Source: Prostheceraeus crozeri (lineage: Eukaryota > Platyhelminthes > Polycladida > Euryleptidae). Taken from it: a DNA stretch of 64,000 nt. The translations under genes were made by a program, and so were the position numbers. Below, one piece after another: positions 11,578 to 22,908 of this stretch; positions within the stretch are counted from its first letter, which is position 1; the number at the start of each line of letters is the position of its first letter. The notes below the pieces were generated by a model. The model made no database searches. It worked only from the letters and a program-made list of their open reading frames with translations, and was not told the DNA's origin. Location: NCBI GenBank assembly GCA_907163375.1, contig CAJQUW010005272.1:62001-126000 (forward strand), read 5' to 3'.

Positions 11578-11925
11578 GTGAAATCAAAGATGATGTAATT
11601 CCAGCAAATCGTAAAAGGTGTCGCGTGACGTAGCGAAGTTTTCGATTGAAAATTCCAAGTTGTGACGGTGCCAGAGGCAAGAATGAAGACAACTCACCGC
11701 TGAATTACACGCTGCTGACGAAATAATCCAGAATTACGAATGATGTGAGCACTTTGGACGAAAACCAGTATAACAGCGATAGACACGAGGACATGCAGAT
11801 TCTGATGATATAATATTTGGAAAAATTTCGACGAATAACACCAAAATAAAGGCAAGAATCACTATGTTCGCTGAAAGTAACGAGAGCAACCGACCACCGC
11901 GCACGATGACTAATTATGTAGCATG

Positions 11926-12000
11926 AACCAGTTGGATATCAAAAGGAATGAATATTTGATAAGCTTCCTAACCAAGCGGAAATTATGCTGATTATCACGG
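11926..12000. repeat. Dispersed repeat, copy A, right half
   Basis: Contains AGTTGGATATCAAAAGGAAT as at 12680-12710, then continues with TGATAAGCTTCC and GGAAAT. It is the right flank of the inserted non-LTR element. Confidence 0.7.
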
Positions 12001-12524
12001 GAATTTCACGAACCGCATTATTAAGGAAGTCTTTATGAAAAATTCGCTTTCTTGGCTGAAATTTCAAGTTTTAAATCCAATTTTCAACGGCATGATTTTA
12101 TGATTCACTGAATTCATGTTTCATTTCTGGATGGTGATGTGGACCCATTTTTATCTTTCAAAGTTAATTGAAATCATTGTCCATGAGTCTGATATCTTAT
12201 TCTGTGGGAGGTTGCTTTGTGATATGAGCACGCTTAAGAAGATTCTCTTCAGATTCAGCATCTAGTTGCTATTGTAACAAACATAACCTCTCCAAGGCTG
12301 TTATGACACGGACAATCTGTAAAGTAATATCATTTTCTTCTGCATTATACTATCATCATCAGTTAATTCTGTGGTAATTTCTTCAAAACTCCATAAATGT
12401 GCATACCTCACATGGAAACAACTCCGACTGTATCTCTTTTGAGTTGATTTAATAAAATCGAAAGTGTATACACATTGGGGATTTAATAAGTGAGTTACCA
12501 CTCTACCTGCTACTATACTTACTC

Positions 12525-12770
12525 GATGGTATACATAGTGAAAATTGTTAAATGAAAAGATTCAGTTTTTTGTGGAGATTACGTTTCCGTGGTCCAAAAG
12601 ATTATTTGAGCACTTTGAAAAAAGTCAAAATTTGCCAATTTATATACTACCGAGATGACTCTCCTATATAAGTAGTGTGAAACAAGTTGGATATCAAAAG
12701 GAATGAATATCTGATAATAAGCATCATTACTGAGAGGAAATCAAGCTGATATTATCAGCCCAGTGGAAAA
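12525..12770. repeat. Dispersed repeat, copy B (uninterrupted)
   Basis: Carries in one piece the segments that lie on both sides of the non-LTR insertion: CTACCGAGATGACTCTCCTA then AGTTGGATATCAAAAGGAAT. It therefore represents the empty site for that insertion. Confidence 0.75.
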
Positions 12771-13182
12771 AATTTTACCAACCTAATATCATCCATCTGA
12801 TGTTGGCCAGATAAACAAAGTGGTCCAGCGCATTTGTATCGGCCCAACATCAGTTTTCAACACTCACCCAGTACGCACCCAATACACGCCAACGCTCACC
12901 CGACGCCGATCAAAATTTTGTTTTATATACTGCTGTTTAATTCGTCATGCCCTTTCTGTACTATAGCAAAAAGAATATCATAAGTTTGATATCACTACCC
13001 TCTGCAAACGTAAATGTCGGACCGTGTCCGGGCCGAAAACAGCAGAGTGCGACTCTGCGGCCATCTTAAGCAATTTCAATTCTAATGAAGTTTCTGTCGT
13101 AATTTATATTATCTGTGTTATGATATCAACTGCGAAGGATATTTCAATATGAAATAAATAGAAATGTCTTTAATGTCTTTAA

Positions 13183-14514
13183 CCGGCGGATAAGGCCGCC
13201 AACAATTTTGTCATTGTGTGTAAGAAGTATTACCTCATTGTCCTCTTGAACGAACTAGGCTTTGACCTTAGAAGTTTCAATGCTGTTGGTAATCAGACTT
13301 ACGCACCAGTAATTTCTTCCATTAATGACATAATTGCCGAACATTGCACCACCCTCAAGGATTCCTTTGGCATAACGGTTAAAGATAAATTTATGGTTTT
13401 ACCTAAACTTTTCTGGATACCTAAATTGCACAAAGATCCGTATAAAAGTAGATTCATAGCTGGTGCTAGGAACAGCACTTCCAAAGATTTGGCCATACTG
13501 GTGAACAAAGGTTTGCAATTGATCCGGGACAAATTTAGTAGTTATTGCCTTTCCATCAAGCATAATTCTGGTGTGAACGCCTTCTGGAGCATTAACTCTT
13601 CTGGGGAATTCCTTGACAGGATGTCGTGTTTGAATTGCCACTCCTTACAAGTTTATGATTTCTCCACACTCTATACGAATCTTAATTTAGACCAGGTTAT
13701 GGAGTCCTTGAAAGACTTATGTGAGTTAATTTTTAGCAGTTCCAAGAGCTTTATTTGCATTGGCTATTATAGAACCTTCTTCTCGAATAAAAAATACAAC
13801 GGGTATCACTGCTGGTCCAAAACCCAATTCCTTAATGCAATTAGTTTTATCCTGAATAACACTTTTGTCACTTTCGGGGACTTGTCTTCAAGCAAATTCG
13901 AGGCATACCTATGGGTGGGAATTCCAGCTCGCTCTTAGCTGACCTGTTTTTTAGCTTACAGGAGTTTTTATTTTGTGAGGGGACTCCTAGCGAGTAGGAG
14001 ATTTGGCTTAGCAAAACTTCTCTCTCGTACCACTAGGTATGTCGATGACATTTGTGTGTTTAACTTCAAACATTTTGATAAGATCCTTCCTGAAATCTAC
14101 CCGGTAGATCTCTTGGCTTGCAGAAGCGGGAACAACAACAAATGTGTTAATTATTTGGATGTTAAAATCAGGATCGAAGATGGTGGCCATTACATCACAG
14201 AGGTTTACCATAAGGTTGATGAGTTCAGCTTCCCAGTGGTGCTGTATACTTTCCCCGAGAGTAACATGCCTTTGAACACTGGCTTAAACATCTTTGCTGC
14301 CCAACTCATCAGATTCGCTAGGATTTCTTCTGATGCTTCCGCCTTCATATCAAGAGCTAAGGGCATTTTTGATATCTTTAAAGGACGGGGTTATAAGAAT
14401 AATTTGCTGGTTAATTCTTGCATTAAGTCCTTCTCCAAGAATAGGTTCCTCGTTTTTAAGTTTGGTTGTTTTTCACCCCGCCAGATGCCATCCATCATTG
14501 GCATGTTGGGCTAA
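13183..14514 (+). pseudogene. Penelope-like element reverse transcriptase, 5'-truncated, frameshifted
   Basis: Begins in mid-domain with PADKAANNFVIVCKKYY, then WIPKLHKDPYKSRFI, VYDFSTLYTNL, GIPMGGNSSSLLADLF and RYVDD (catalytic VDD at 14041-14049), ending with the thumb-like NMPLNTGLN and ISRAKGIF. These are Penelope-like (PLE) reverse transcriptase motifs. The frame shifts after about 13890 and again near 13975. No GIY-YIG endonuclease is seen before the stop at 14514. It differs from the second PLE at 19-20 kb and belongs to another lineage. Confidence 0.85.
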
Positions 14515-17500
14515 GATAACCTCTTCTAGTTTCAAGTGCGTCCTTTTGTCCAAATATATTAAAAAAATTTATTTTCGGTTGGTTCTGCTATGTTTCCTCA
14601 GGCTTGGAGAGACCTTCCATATCGTACATTCTATATGGTTGGCCTGGCCCCGCCATGTGGTATAGGTTGGAGGTTAGGGGCCGAAACCTTGCTTCATGCA
14701 GCCACATGGTTCCTCCCTGATGACTCCATACATAGCAAACTTAATTTTGGTTTTTTAAGTTTCTTTCTTGTTTGATAAAAATTAAATCGTTTATAAGTTT
14801 TAATTTATTTCCCTTACCGTCTTTAGTTGAGTAGACTTGCCTTTATGCGTATTTCAGTACCTGCTCTATACTAGAGTAGGTTACTCTATGTTGTCAGTAT
14901 TATTTCATTCATTCATGACTTTTAATTACCTAATTATTTACAAGATTCTCCACTAGGGTAATTGTTTAACTTTGGCGTCTTCCGTTTCCTGGATTCTTCG
15001 AATTTTTTAACCGTGTCGTGTCTTAATTTGATTTATAACCACACATTTTTATGAATGTCGGCACAAGTGCGTCATGATTCGGTCAAAAGACTTCCGGCAG
15101 AACTTCGGCAACACGAAAACGTAGCTGACTTCGGAACATAGCGATTAATCGCACTGTGACGGGAATCCTGTATTGGATACTATATTTAGAAGTCCGTAAA
15201 AGGCGCTCAGGTAGAAATGCCATCATTTCCCGATGTTTCACGAGTATATGTACGACAGTCAGTTTTCAGGATTATTTATAAAGCATGACTTCATTCTAAT
15301 GCATCCCGACCACTGTAATTACCTAATTTATATTTCTGACCTATTCTAAAAGGGGATTATCATGTCTTCATGATGGCGAGTCTCCCGAATTCGAACATTG
15401 CAATGCATTTCTTCGCCGCGCGCTGCGTCTATCAGTTAGTTCACGGATTCCTCATACGGTGTGTGAGTGTGAATCAACTCGTCGAACAGCTGACGGTGCA
15501 GTTTTCTCTATTCATTGAAGATAGTATATAGGTTGCCATCCTTTGTTGAAGATTATCAGCGCGCATATATGAGTATCTAAATGGAGTGTATATGGTGCAT
15601 CAACAATATTAAGACATGTGAGTAGCAAATAAATCGTACTCGTAAATCAGGTGAATAAACCGCATCAATAGGTAACTTGTATAGTAACAGATTCTAAGCC
15701 AACCATTCTAATTATTCATGTCATTTAATTTCCGTGTGTATGCTAATGTTTCAGTTTATAGTCTCACGAGAGGTTGGCCATTGGTTGAAAAAAACAGAAT
15801 TTCACTCACAATTTACGACCTTACATTTTGAATAAAACTTCATGAAATGATCCGACACTTGACGTTTCATCGTCTGCCGACTGTGACAAGTAATTTTTTG
15901 CGATTCTTTGTAACTGACTGATGTGATCGACAGTATTTTGTAATGTGTAAATATGTTGTAAGACTATTCTTGTCACTGCCTCCGAATGTTTTGATTTTAC
16001 CAGCATTGGGTTATTTCCTTGATCAAGTCAGCATTCAGGATGTCGGGTGTCATTACAAGAAGCTTTATTTAAAATATAAGGTCGTGAATCGGGATCGAAC
16101 ATTTTTTCTATTATTTAAGGGATGAGAATTTTCTAGCGGATTTGTAATAGTAATAGCTCGGCTTCAAGTATTATTTTGTTGGCCTTTTTGGGCCTCCTTG
16201 AAATGCGAATTTCCGCCGGAACCACGTTCTTCCCTTCTCAACTCTGTTTTGGCAACAAGTCGCAAACTTTGAATTTATAAGTCACAGGTTCGAATGTTTC
16301 ACTACATGGTTGGTTTGGATGTGTAAGTAAACCATCTTGCGGTACGTTGTTATTTATTTCAGCTAAAGGATAAATCATTTTAAATTAAATATCAAATTCA
16401 TCAGACTTTCTGCTTTAACGGCAGGAATGTTGTCCACCCTGGGAAAATGTGTTGTCGATTAACCCGTTGCTGTTGTAAATTATTGGAATGATGAAATAAA
16501 TATATAAACAGTTTAGATTAATTATCACCTTCTTTCATATTACAGTAAATTAATGCTCATTTCTGTGTCATACTTCTCCATTATGTGTCGTTATAGAGCT
16601 CTACATGGTTTATGTTTTACATCATTGTTCACAGTTTGTCTGCGTTTTGCTATTTTAATTCGCTTATAATGTATTTTTGTTGGTTTCAGACATCAAAATT
16701 TAGGAGCAGAATCTAATAAACCTCATCTACGATAGTTTTGAATACCACTGGATATGATTGTTATTATCTATTGTATTCAAGATTTAAACTTGTTTGAGGT
16801 ACAATCAACCTGAATCCCGATGTCTGCGTTTACAAAATTGACCTTCAGTGAACTCAATCTAGGTAAGTTTCATCATTTGAGTAGTTTTTATTGCTTATTA
16901 CATGCGATTAGGTAAAGGCAAGGCAACGGCGCAGATCTCGCGGACTGGATTCGGCCACCACAAATCGACCCGCTACATAGCTACATACGGTCAATACACT
17001 ACGGGCCGAAGTCAACCAGCCGAACCCGGCCGACTTAGGGGCGTCCGGACACGTCGCGTTCGGGCCGAAATTGTTTGCCGACTTCGGGCCAGACTTTGGC
17101 CGACTTTCCGTTTGCACAGGGTATGGAACCTCCTACTTCTCTTCCTTCCACCTCTTCCTCACTTTCCTATCACCCATGAAACAAGAGCGGAACAACGATT
17201 ACAACTGTACTTCACTTCAATATTTGCTATAGTGCTTCATACAGCAGAGGAATTACCACCACTTTCTTCCACAGTTCCGGTCATTCATGTAAAGTAAATG
17301 GGATCCTTCACATCTGCTTCCTCGACGTTCTCAGCGACTTATTGACGGTGTAGGGATTCTGGAAGACAAAAATATGAAAATGACAGTACGATGTATCAAA
17401 AAATATTTCGGCTTCAGGAAAATAAAATTGATTCTAACAAATGAGAAACATTTTCAAGCACATTTATTAGGTTAGCATTACCAACTTCGCAATTTCCTGA

Positions 17501-18734
17501 TAAATCTTATTTTCAACAAAATCCAATACAATTAAGCCTACATTAAATGGTACGTGTCTCAACTTTGTCCTGAGAAAGTGGTTGATTGCATGATTTGAGA
17601 TCGAACAGAGTGACTTTTAGATTCGAGAAATTGAACCTATCATCAGAATAAAAGAAGTTTTTCTCTAAAATCATAAGTATGCGAGTTTTTAAAATCATTA
17701 AGTATGTTCTTTGGAGTTATTCCTAAGTTACATGTTGCCTACATGCACGCTTAATTGACGTCATCTCAGTGGTGATGCCTTGCAAAGTTCTCCGTGTTTT
17801 GGGAATGCTGATGGGAGAATCGAGTGGCGAGCTTTGATATAATTGGTCGCGAGAGAAGTTTCCCTTGTTCATCACTATTTCCACGTTTCAGTCGACACGA
17901 TCGGCACTTGAAAGAGAAGTTTCATAACTGTCGCAAATGTATCGGGAGCACCAAAGTTTCGCCGACAGGAGAGACAAATGATCACACGCTTTTATCTTCC
18001 GAGAACTTCCAAACAGCTCTCTGTCGGGCAGATAATGGCCCAGCATCATGTTATCAAAAAATTTCCACTGGGAGGGGAACTTCATTGGAAGTCTTCATGA
18101 AAAAATAGCGGTGTTAAATGTGCTTTCTTGGCTGAAATTTCAGCCAATTAATAAGCTCGGTAGCCAACTATCTTTTTTCAAAGCATTGCCAGACGATATG
18201 TCTTGTACATATTTTTTAAACGCCTTACTTACATATTCATCTGATTGTGGTGCATGTACACTGTACAGATATGTTCAGCTGTGCGTTTAACTGATGTTTA
18301 ACTATGCTTCCGACATTGGTAATTTTTGTGCCACTGACGCTTTTAGTTGATGTGTTCTGAATGTGAAATTTGACTTTGTATATTCAAAGCCATGGACTGT
18401 AAACCAGCACCTCGTAATACAAGCTACTCACTGTTCGCAACTAATACAAAAATCAATCATCAGAAAATGTTTATTGCAATTACAAATTATTTATCAGAAA
18501 ATGTAACTGATTAACAATACTAGTAATTACAATTTCAATTACAACACAAGTCTGATCTCTCCAGGATGGCATAAAATTTATCTACAAATGTAATCAAAGG
18601 GTGCTAGCTAGTGGTTTCATGTAACGTGAATGTAGATAACTCGAATATCATGACAAATGTGATCACAGACAAATCACCCTACTGCTTTCTGCACACGTAG
18701 CGAAGTTCTCGTACCTATACAGCACATACAAACA
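14515..18734. other. No gene recognised; AT-rich with small GC-rich patches
   Basis: Short open frames only. Positions 16920-17110 are GC-rich and contain diverged words around GGCCGACTT and CGGGCC, like the debris of a miniature element. Positions 15058-15150 carry a similar, smaller patch. Nothing else stands out. Confidence 0.4.
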
Positions 18735-19206
18735 TGATGCAGGAAAACCACACTTTATAATAAGAATGTTTATTATCGACGCGTTTCGGTCGACAGCACT
18801 GCGACCATTATCAAGACAAACTGGATGTGAAACATGATTGTACTGACACTGTAACATACAAAAATTCAAAATTCAAGGTCGCATACAGAAGTGAAAAACA
18901 GACGCACATGAGGGCATAGAGATAAGAGAGAATGAAACATAGAAATAGAATTAGCCAGAAAACCAGAGAACTAAGAATAAGGTGCAAATTAAATAGACGA
19001 CAAAACTCTGATTGAGGTGAGAGGATCGACGAAAGAAAAACCGGAATTAAAATTCATACAGTTAGGGTCAGAACTAATAAAAGCGGATTCAAAAACACGA
19101 CGAAGGCTAACATCAGAACTCCTTTTTAAAACAACAAAATTATCAAAATCAGGATAGTGGTTATTACTAAAAGAATGAACTGAAAGGGCATTATTAGTGT
19201 CGAAGG
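18735..19206 (-). repeat. PLE inverted arm, left
   Basis: Reverse complement of 20117-20589. It includes the last part of the endonuclease coding region and the 3' untranslated region. Confidence 0.9.
18768..18820 (-). ncRNA. Hammerhead-ribozyme-like motif in PLE arm
   Basis: On the minus strand the order is: stem I strand TTGTC; core TTGATAA (canonical CUGANGA); stem II GGTCG/CGACC closing the loop CAGTGCTGT; GAAA; self-complementary ACGCGT as a minimal stem III; C as the cleavage-site base; and GATAA pairing back to TTGTC. Hammerheads are known in PLE terminal repeats. Departures from consensus are U for C3, A for G8 (a pair that would be kept as U-A) and one extra base before stem II. The right arm copy has a further change (TTGGTAA). 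Activity is unproven. Confidence 0.4.
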
Positions 19207-20116
19207 AGCTGACCGCATGACGGTGCTCCTTCATCCGAACATCAAAACTCTTACCACTTTCTCCTATATACGACTTAGAACAATCCTTACAAGAAATACG
19301 ATACAGACCTTTACTACTAATACTCTTTCGGGACGAGTTATTAATTAATCTAGATTTCAAGCTATTAGGATAAGTGAAGGCAATACGGGTATTATTTAAG
19401 TGCGCTAAGCGACGATTAACCGGATTACCTAAAGATGGGACAAACGGCATGGAATAAAACTTCTTAGGCAGCTCCCTATCAATGTTAAGTCTGAAAAAAG
19501 AAGATTTGGCTTTAGAAAGCGCTATAAATAAAAATGCATCTGGATAACCGCGTTTTTGAGACATTCCCAAATGAAATCAATTTCTCCAGCACGAAATTCT
19601 TCACTACAGATGCGAAAGGCTCGATAAAATAAACTGCGGGCTACATTTAACTTAATTTGATAAGAATGGAAAGAAAAGAAATGAATATAGCTATTAGAAT
19701 GCGTTACTTTTCTAAACACTTTGAATTTAATAGAAGAACAAACTCTAGAAACTAAAACATCAAGGAAAGGAATCGAATTATTACATTCATACTCAACCGT
19801 AAACTTCAAAGAAGGATAGAGAGAATTTATAAAAGAAAGGAAAGAAGATAAATCAAAACTAGAATCGACAATAGCAAAAACATCATCTACGTAACGTTAC
19901 CAACATAGCGGTTGATGACCAGAAAAAGTGGTCAGAAGCTCAGATTCTATGTGCTCGAGGAAAAGATTAGCTAGAACAGGTGAAAGAGGATTTCCCATCG
20001 CAAAACCAAAAAAAATGTTCATAAAAACAATCACCGAAAGAAAAATATTTATCATCAGAACAGAGCTTTAACAATTCAATAAAACAATCTATACTAAATG
20101 GAAAAGAGACCTTATC
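18989..20116 (-). pseudogene. PLE polyprotein: reverse transcriptase + GIY-YIG endonuclease, broken
   Basis: Reading the minus strand: FPFSIDCFIELLKLCSDD, then FGFAMGNPLSPVLANLFLEH, RYVDD (19882-19893), IPFLDVLVSR, VFRKVTHSNSYIH and IWECLK, followed by the endonuclease: GLYRISC (GIY part, about 19301-19309), SYIGESG (YIG part, about 19262-19270), then Arg112 and the EHRH segment of the last open frame. A stop codon lies just before RYVDD and a frameshift lies near 19550-19565, so it cannot be translated whole. The 5' part of the reverse transcriptase is missing. The EN-containing PLE assignment is secure. Confidence 0.88.
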
Positions 20117-20589
20117 ACCTTCGACACCAATAATGCCCTTTAAGTTCATTCTTTTAGTAATAACCACTACCCTGATTTTGATAATGTTGTTGTTTTAAAA
20201 AGGAGTTCTGATGTTAGCCTTCGTCGTGTTTTTGAATCCGCTTTTATTAGTTCTGACCCTAATTGTATGAATTTTAATTCCGGTTTTTCTTTCGTTGATC
20301 CTCTCACCTCAATCAGAGTTTTGTCGTCTATTTAATTTGCACCTTATTCTTAGTTCTCTGGTTTTCTGGCTGATTCTATTTCTATGTTTCATTCTCTCTT
20401 ATCTCTATGCCCTCATGTGCGTCTGTTTTTCACTTCTGTATGCGACCTTGAATTTTGAATTTTTGTATGTTACAGTGTCAATACAATCATATTTCACATC
20501 CAGTTTGTCTTGGTAATGGTCGCAGTGCTGTCGACCGAAACGCGTCGATAATAAACATTCTTATTATAAAGTGTGGTTTTCCTGCATCA
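20117..20589 (+). repeat. PLE inverted arm, right
   Basis: Reverse complement of 18735-19206. Homology starts at CCTTCGACAC and ends at CCTGCATCA. Confidence 0.9.
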
Positions 20590-20967
20590 TTTACCAGAAA
20601 AAGCTATTTTTTCATTCTAATCACATACAAACATGTATTATTCCCGATATGAAAGAGTGATGATAGGACACATTAAGATATTTGTCATTTATTGGAATCA
20701 TGTTTCACAAATGATGGAGCTGCACGTTCAAATCTCAAAGTTAGACCAGCATCTAGTGGGCCTATATTTTAAGTCAAGATGGATTAGCAATATCCTGTTT
20801 GCAAAATTTACAATTTACAAATAGTGTAGATAAAAATGTACAATCCATGAATTTAGAGAACACCTCATTTTATCTCATCCACATCTTTTTTACCTTATTA
20901 TACCAATTCAACCAAAACACATATCCATTGAAAGAGGATTCAGGAAACAGCATTATCTTTCATTTTA
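20590..20967. other. No gene seen
   Basis: AT-rich sequence with short open frames and no recognised feature. Confidence 0.4.
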
Positions 20968-21440
20968 AGGCCATCCGTGGGCTGAAGTGAAAGTCAAGGG
21001 TCAAAAAGCGTCAATTTTCTGCACATTTCCATTAGATCACTATTGAAAATGACAACAAAAAAGAATAAACCATGCACTAATGGCAAGATCTGATCAAGCT
21101 GGTTACTAAAAGGATGATCATTAACCGTTATGAGAATACATCATTATATCAGATGAGGTCAAACGTCAAATAATTCAAACTTTTAGTTCAACTCTAATGG
21201 CACTAAAATTGCACATTTTAGTATTTAGTTTCTGCAAGAGAAGAAGCAACCGAATTCGAAGAACTTTCATCGAGACGCTGAGGCTAAATGCAACATGGTT
21301 AGGAAAATTTTCAATAATTGCTGATTAGATGCAGAACTAAAAAGTTCAAAAAAATAGAATATCATATTTGACAATTGAATTTTAAATTTCAAAGATGCAT
21401 ATATAATAGGCAGATTACTTCAAACTGAAAATCATCAAAT
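20968..21440. repeat. Dispersed repeat family R, copy 1
   Basis: Matches 47812-48290 in the same orientation with many small differences. Shared words include AAATTTCCATTAGATCACTA-like, AGATGAGGTCAAA, AAATAATTCAAACTTTTAG and TTTAGTATTTAGTTT. No coding capacity is seen; likely an old mobile element. Confidence 0.8.
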
Positions 21441-22350
21441 ACAAGTGATCATTTCTGAAATATGAATTTTTTTCTTGATTTAAAATGAATATATTAGCAG
21501 AATATAAGTGATTCACTGCCAAATGCAATTGTTATAAACACTTACACGCAGATACCTGACATTAAAGTTTTGATATCAAAAATGCAAATATCAACTTGAA
21601 ATGTTAAATTGAATCTCTTGAATTGTTGACTATAAATGCACAGTTCTGAAATTATATTGGAAATGATGTAATTACGTTTTCACTATGATAACCCGATGAC
21701 CGAGCTAGCAATTTTCAACAGTAAGTAACAATTTGTGGCCGATTGTCATTAATGGTCAGATCTATTTGATGAGCCTTCAGACATAAAAGATTACGCAATG
21801 CTTTGAACTGAAGATTTCGAGTGTGAAGCAATTAACTACTCATTACCAAATTATCTATTGTGTCTAAAGAAACTTGTGATTGTAGCTTGCACATGATTTA
21901 TCATAACAATACTTGCTTGCGTACGTGGTGCGCAAGCTGAAACCAATGAGAATTTGAATCAACTATTTGACGATGATCCCTCGTCTACGATGACGAAGAC
22001 AACAGGGCAAAAGTTAACACAGAAAGCCGTCGATCATGTACAAAAGTCATGGAAAGCATTCTTAACGAAATTGTTATCGTCAAAGAGGACGGATATCAAA
22101 GCTTTGCAAGCTTAGAGAGGATGCAAGATAACTGGCACCAGTCTGGACTCTGACAGCGGGTCTAGTTCAAAGATTTATCTTGAGATAACTTCCTTTATAA
22201 ACGCCGTATAATTTAGCGTTTTTACGCACAAAAAGATTGACATTAGTATTGTCACTTATCTGAATATTAATGAAAAAGGAACGTTAACAAAGTCTGTAGA
22301 CTGCATTAAAGAAAATTATATAAGTTGATTGTGAGGTCTTAGATTTACAT

Positions 22351-22899
22351 AGTATATGTAGTTTTGTTCGACACAATTTCGCTGGTTTCGTTCGACAGTA
22401 GTTTCGCTCGACAGTGGTTTTGTTCGACATTATGATATACATACATATGATATATATTATTTGCATGGGATTGCAATGAACATTTCTTTAAAGTAATTGT
22501 TTTTATCATATTTTTGATATTGTATATAAATTTAGAATACAAGCATGATATTATAAAAATAAATGTCGAACAAAAACATAATAATTGTTCGACTGTGGTT
22601 TTGAACCTCAAGTGGTTGTATGATAGAAAAGGTTAAAACCAATTACACTAAAATTTCGAAATAGTTCTTTATTAAATAATTAATTATTCATTAATATTCA
22701 TTATGATTATAATTAATTATCATTATAATTAATAATGATATTATGACATTATAAATTTTGATATTTTAAAAATAAATATCAAACAAAACCACTGTCGGAG
22801 AAAACCATGTGTCGAACAAAACCATTGTCGAACAAATGCCTAAAATCCATGATATCTTATTGTCGAACAAAACATTGTGTCGAATAAAACTACTACATT
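22351..22899. mobile_element. Miniature element with TTCGACA boxes (MULE-like)
   Basis: Flanked by a 9-bp direct repeat GATTTACAT (22342-22350 and 22900-22908). The ends are inverted: left GTAGTTTTGTTCGACACAAT and right (reverse complement) GTAGTTTTATTCGACACAAT. Several further GTTTTGTTCGACA-type boxes are iterated inside each end in opposite orientations (22361-22435, 22590; 22784-22890). The centre is extremely AT-rich. A 9-bp duplication suits Mutator-like elements; no transposase is present. Confidence 0.65.
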
Positions 22900-22908
22900 G
22901 ATTTACAT

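Larger units (their letters stand above)
7873..11925 (-). mobile_element. Non-LTR retrotransposon, near full length, broken
   Basis: Minus-strand order: tRNA-like head (11577-11493), ORF1 (11475-10684), ORF2 with endonuclease and reverse transcriptase (about 10680-8038), then a 3' tail of CTTA repeats (7876-7904 on +). ORF2 is split by frameshifts and stops. Two-ORF structure, APE-type endonuclease and short tandem 3' tail suit the CR1/L2/Jockey side of non-LTR elements; exact clade not assigned. The flanks are the two halves of a dispersed repeat that is uninterrupted at 12650-12700, which fixes the ends within a few bases. A short duplication around ATATGTA/TTATGTA is possible. Confidence 0.85.
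18735..20589 (-). mobile_element. Penelope-like element with inverted terminal arms
   Basis: The core at about 18989-20116 (minus strand) encodes reverse transcriptase and GIY-YIG endonuclease. The element's own 3' end (18735-19206) is repeated in opposite orientation at 20117-20589, with about ten differences noticed by eye over about 472 bp. PLEs are known for 5'-truncated copies joined to partial inverted or direct copies (pseudo-LTRs). The right arm joins mid-way into the reverse transcriptase coding region. Confidence 0.85.
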
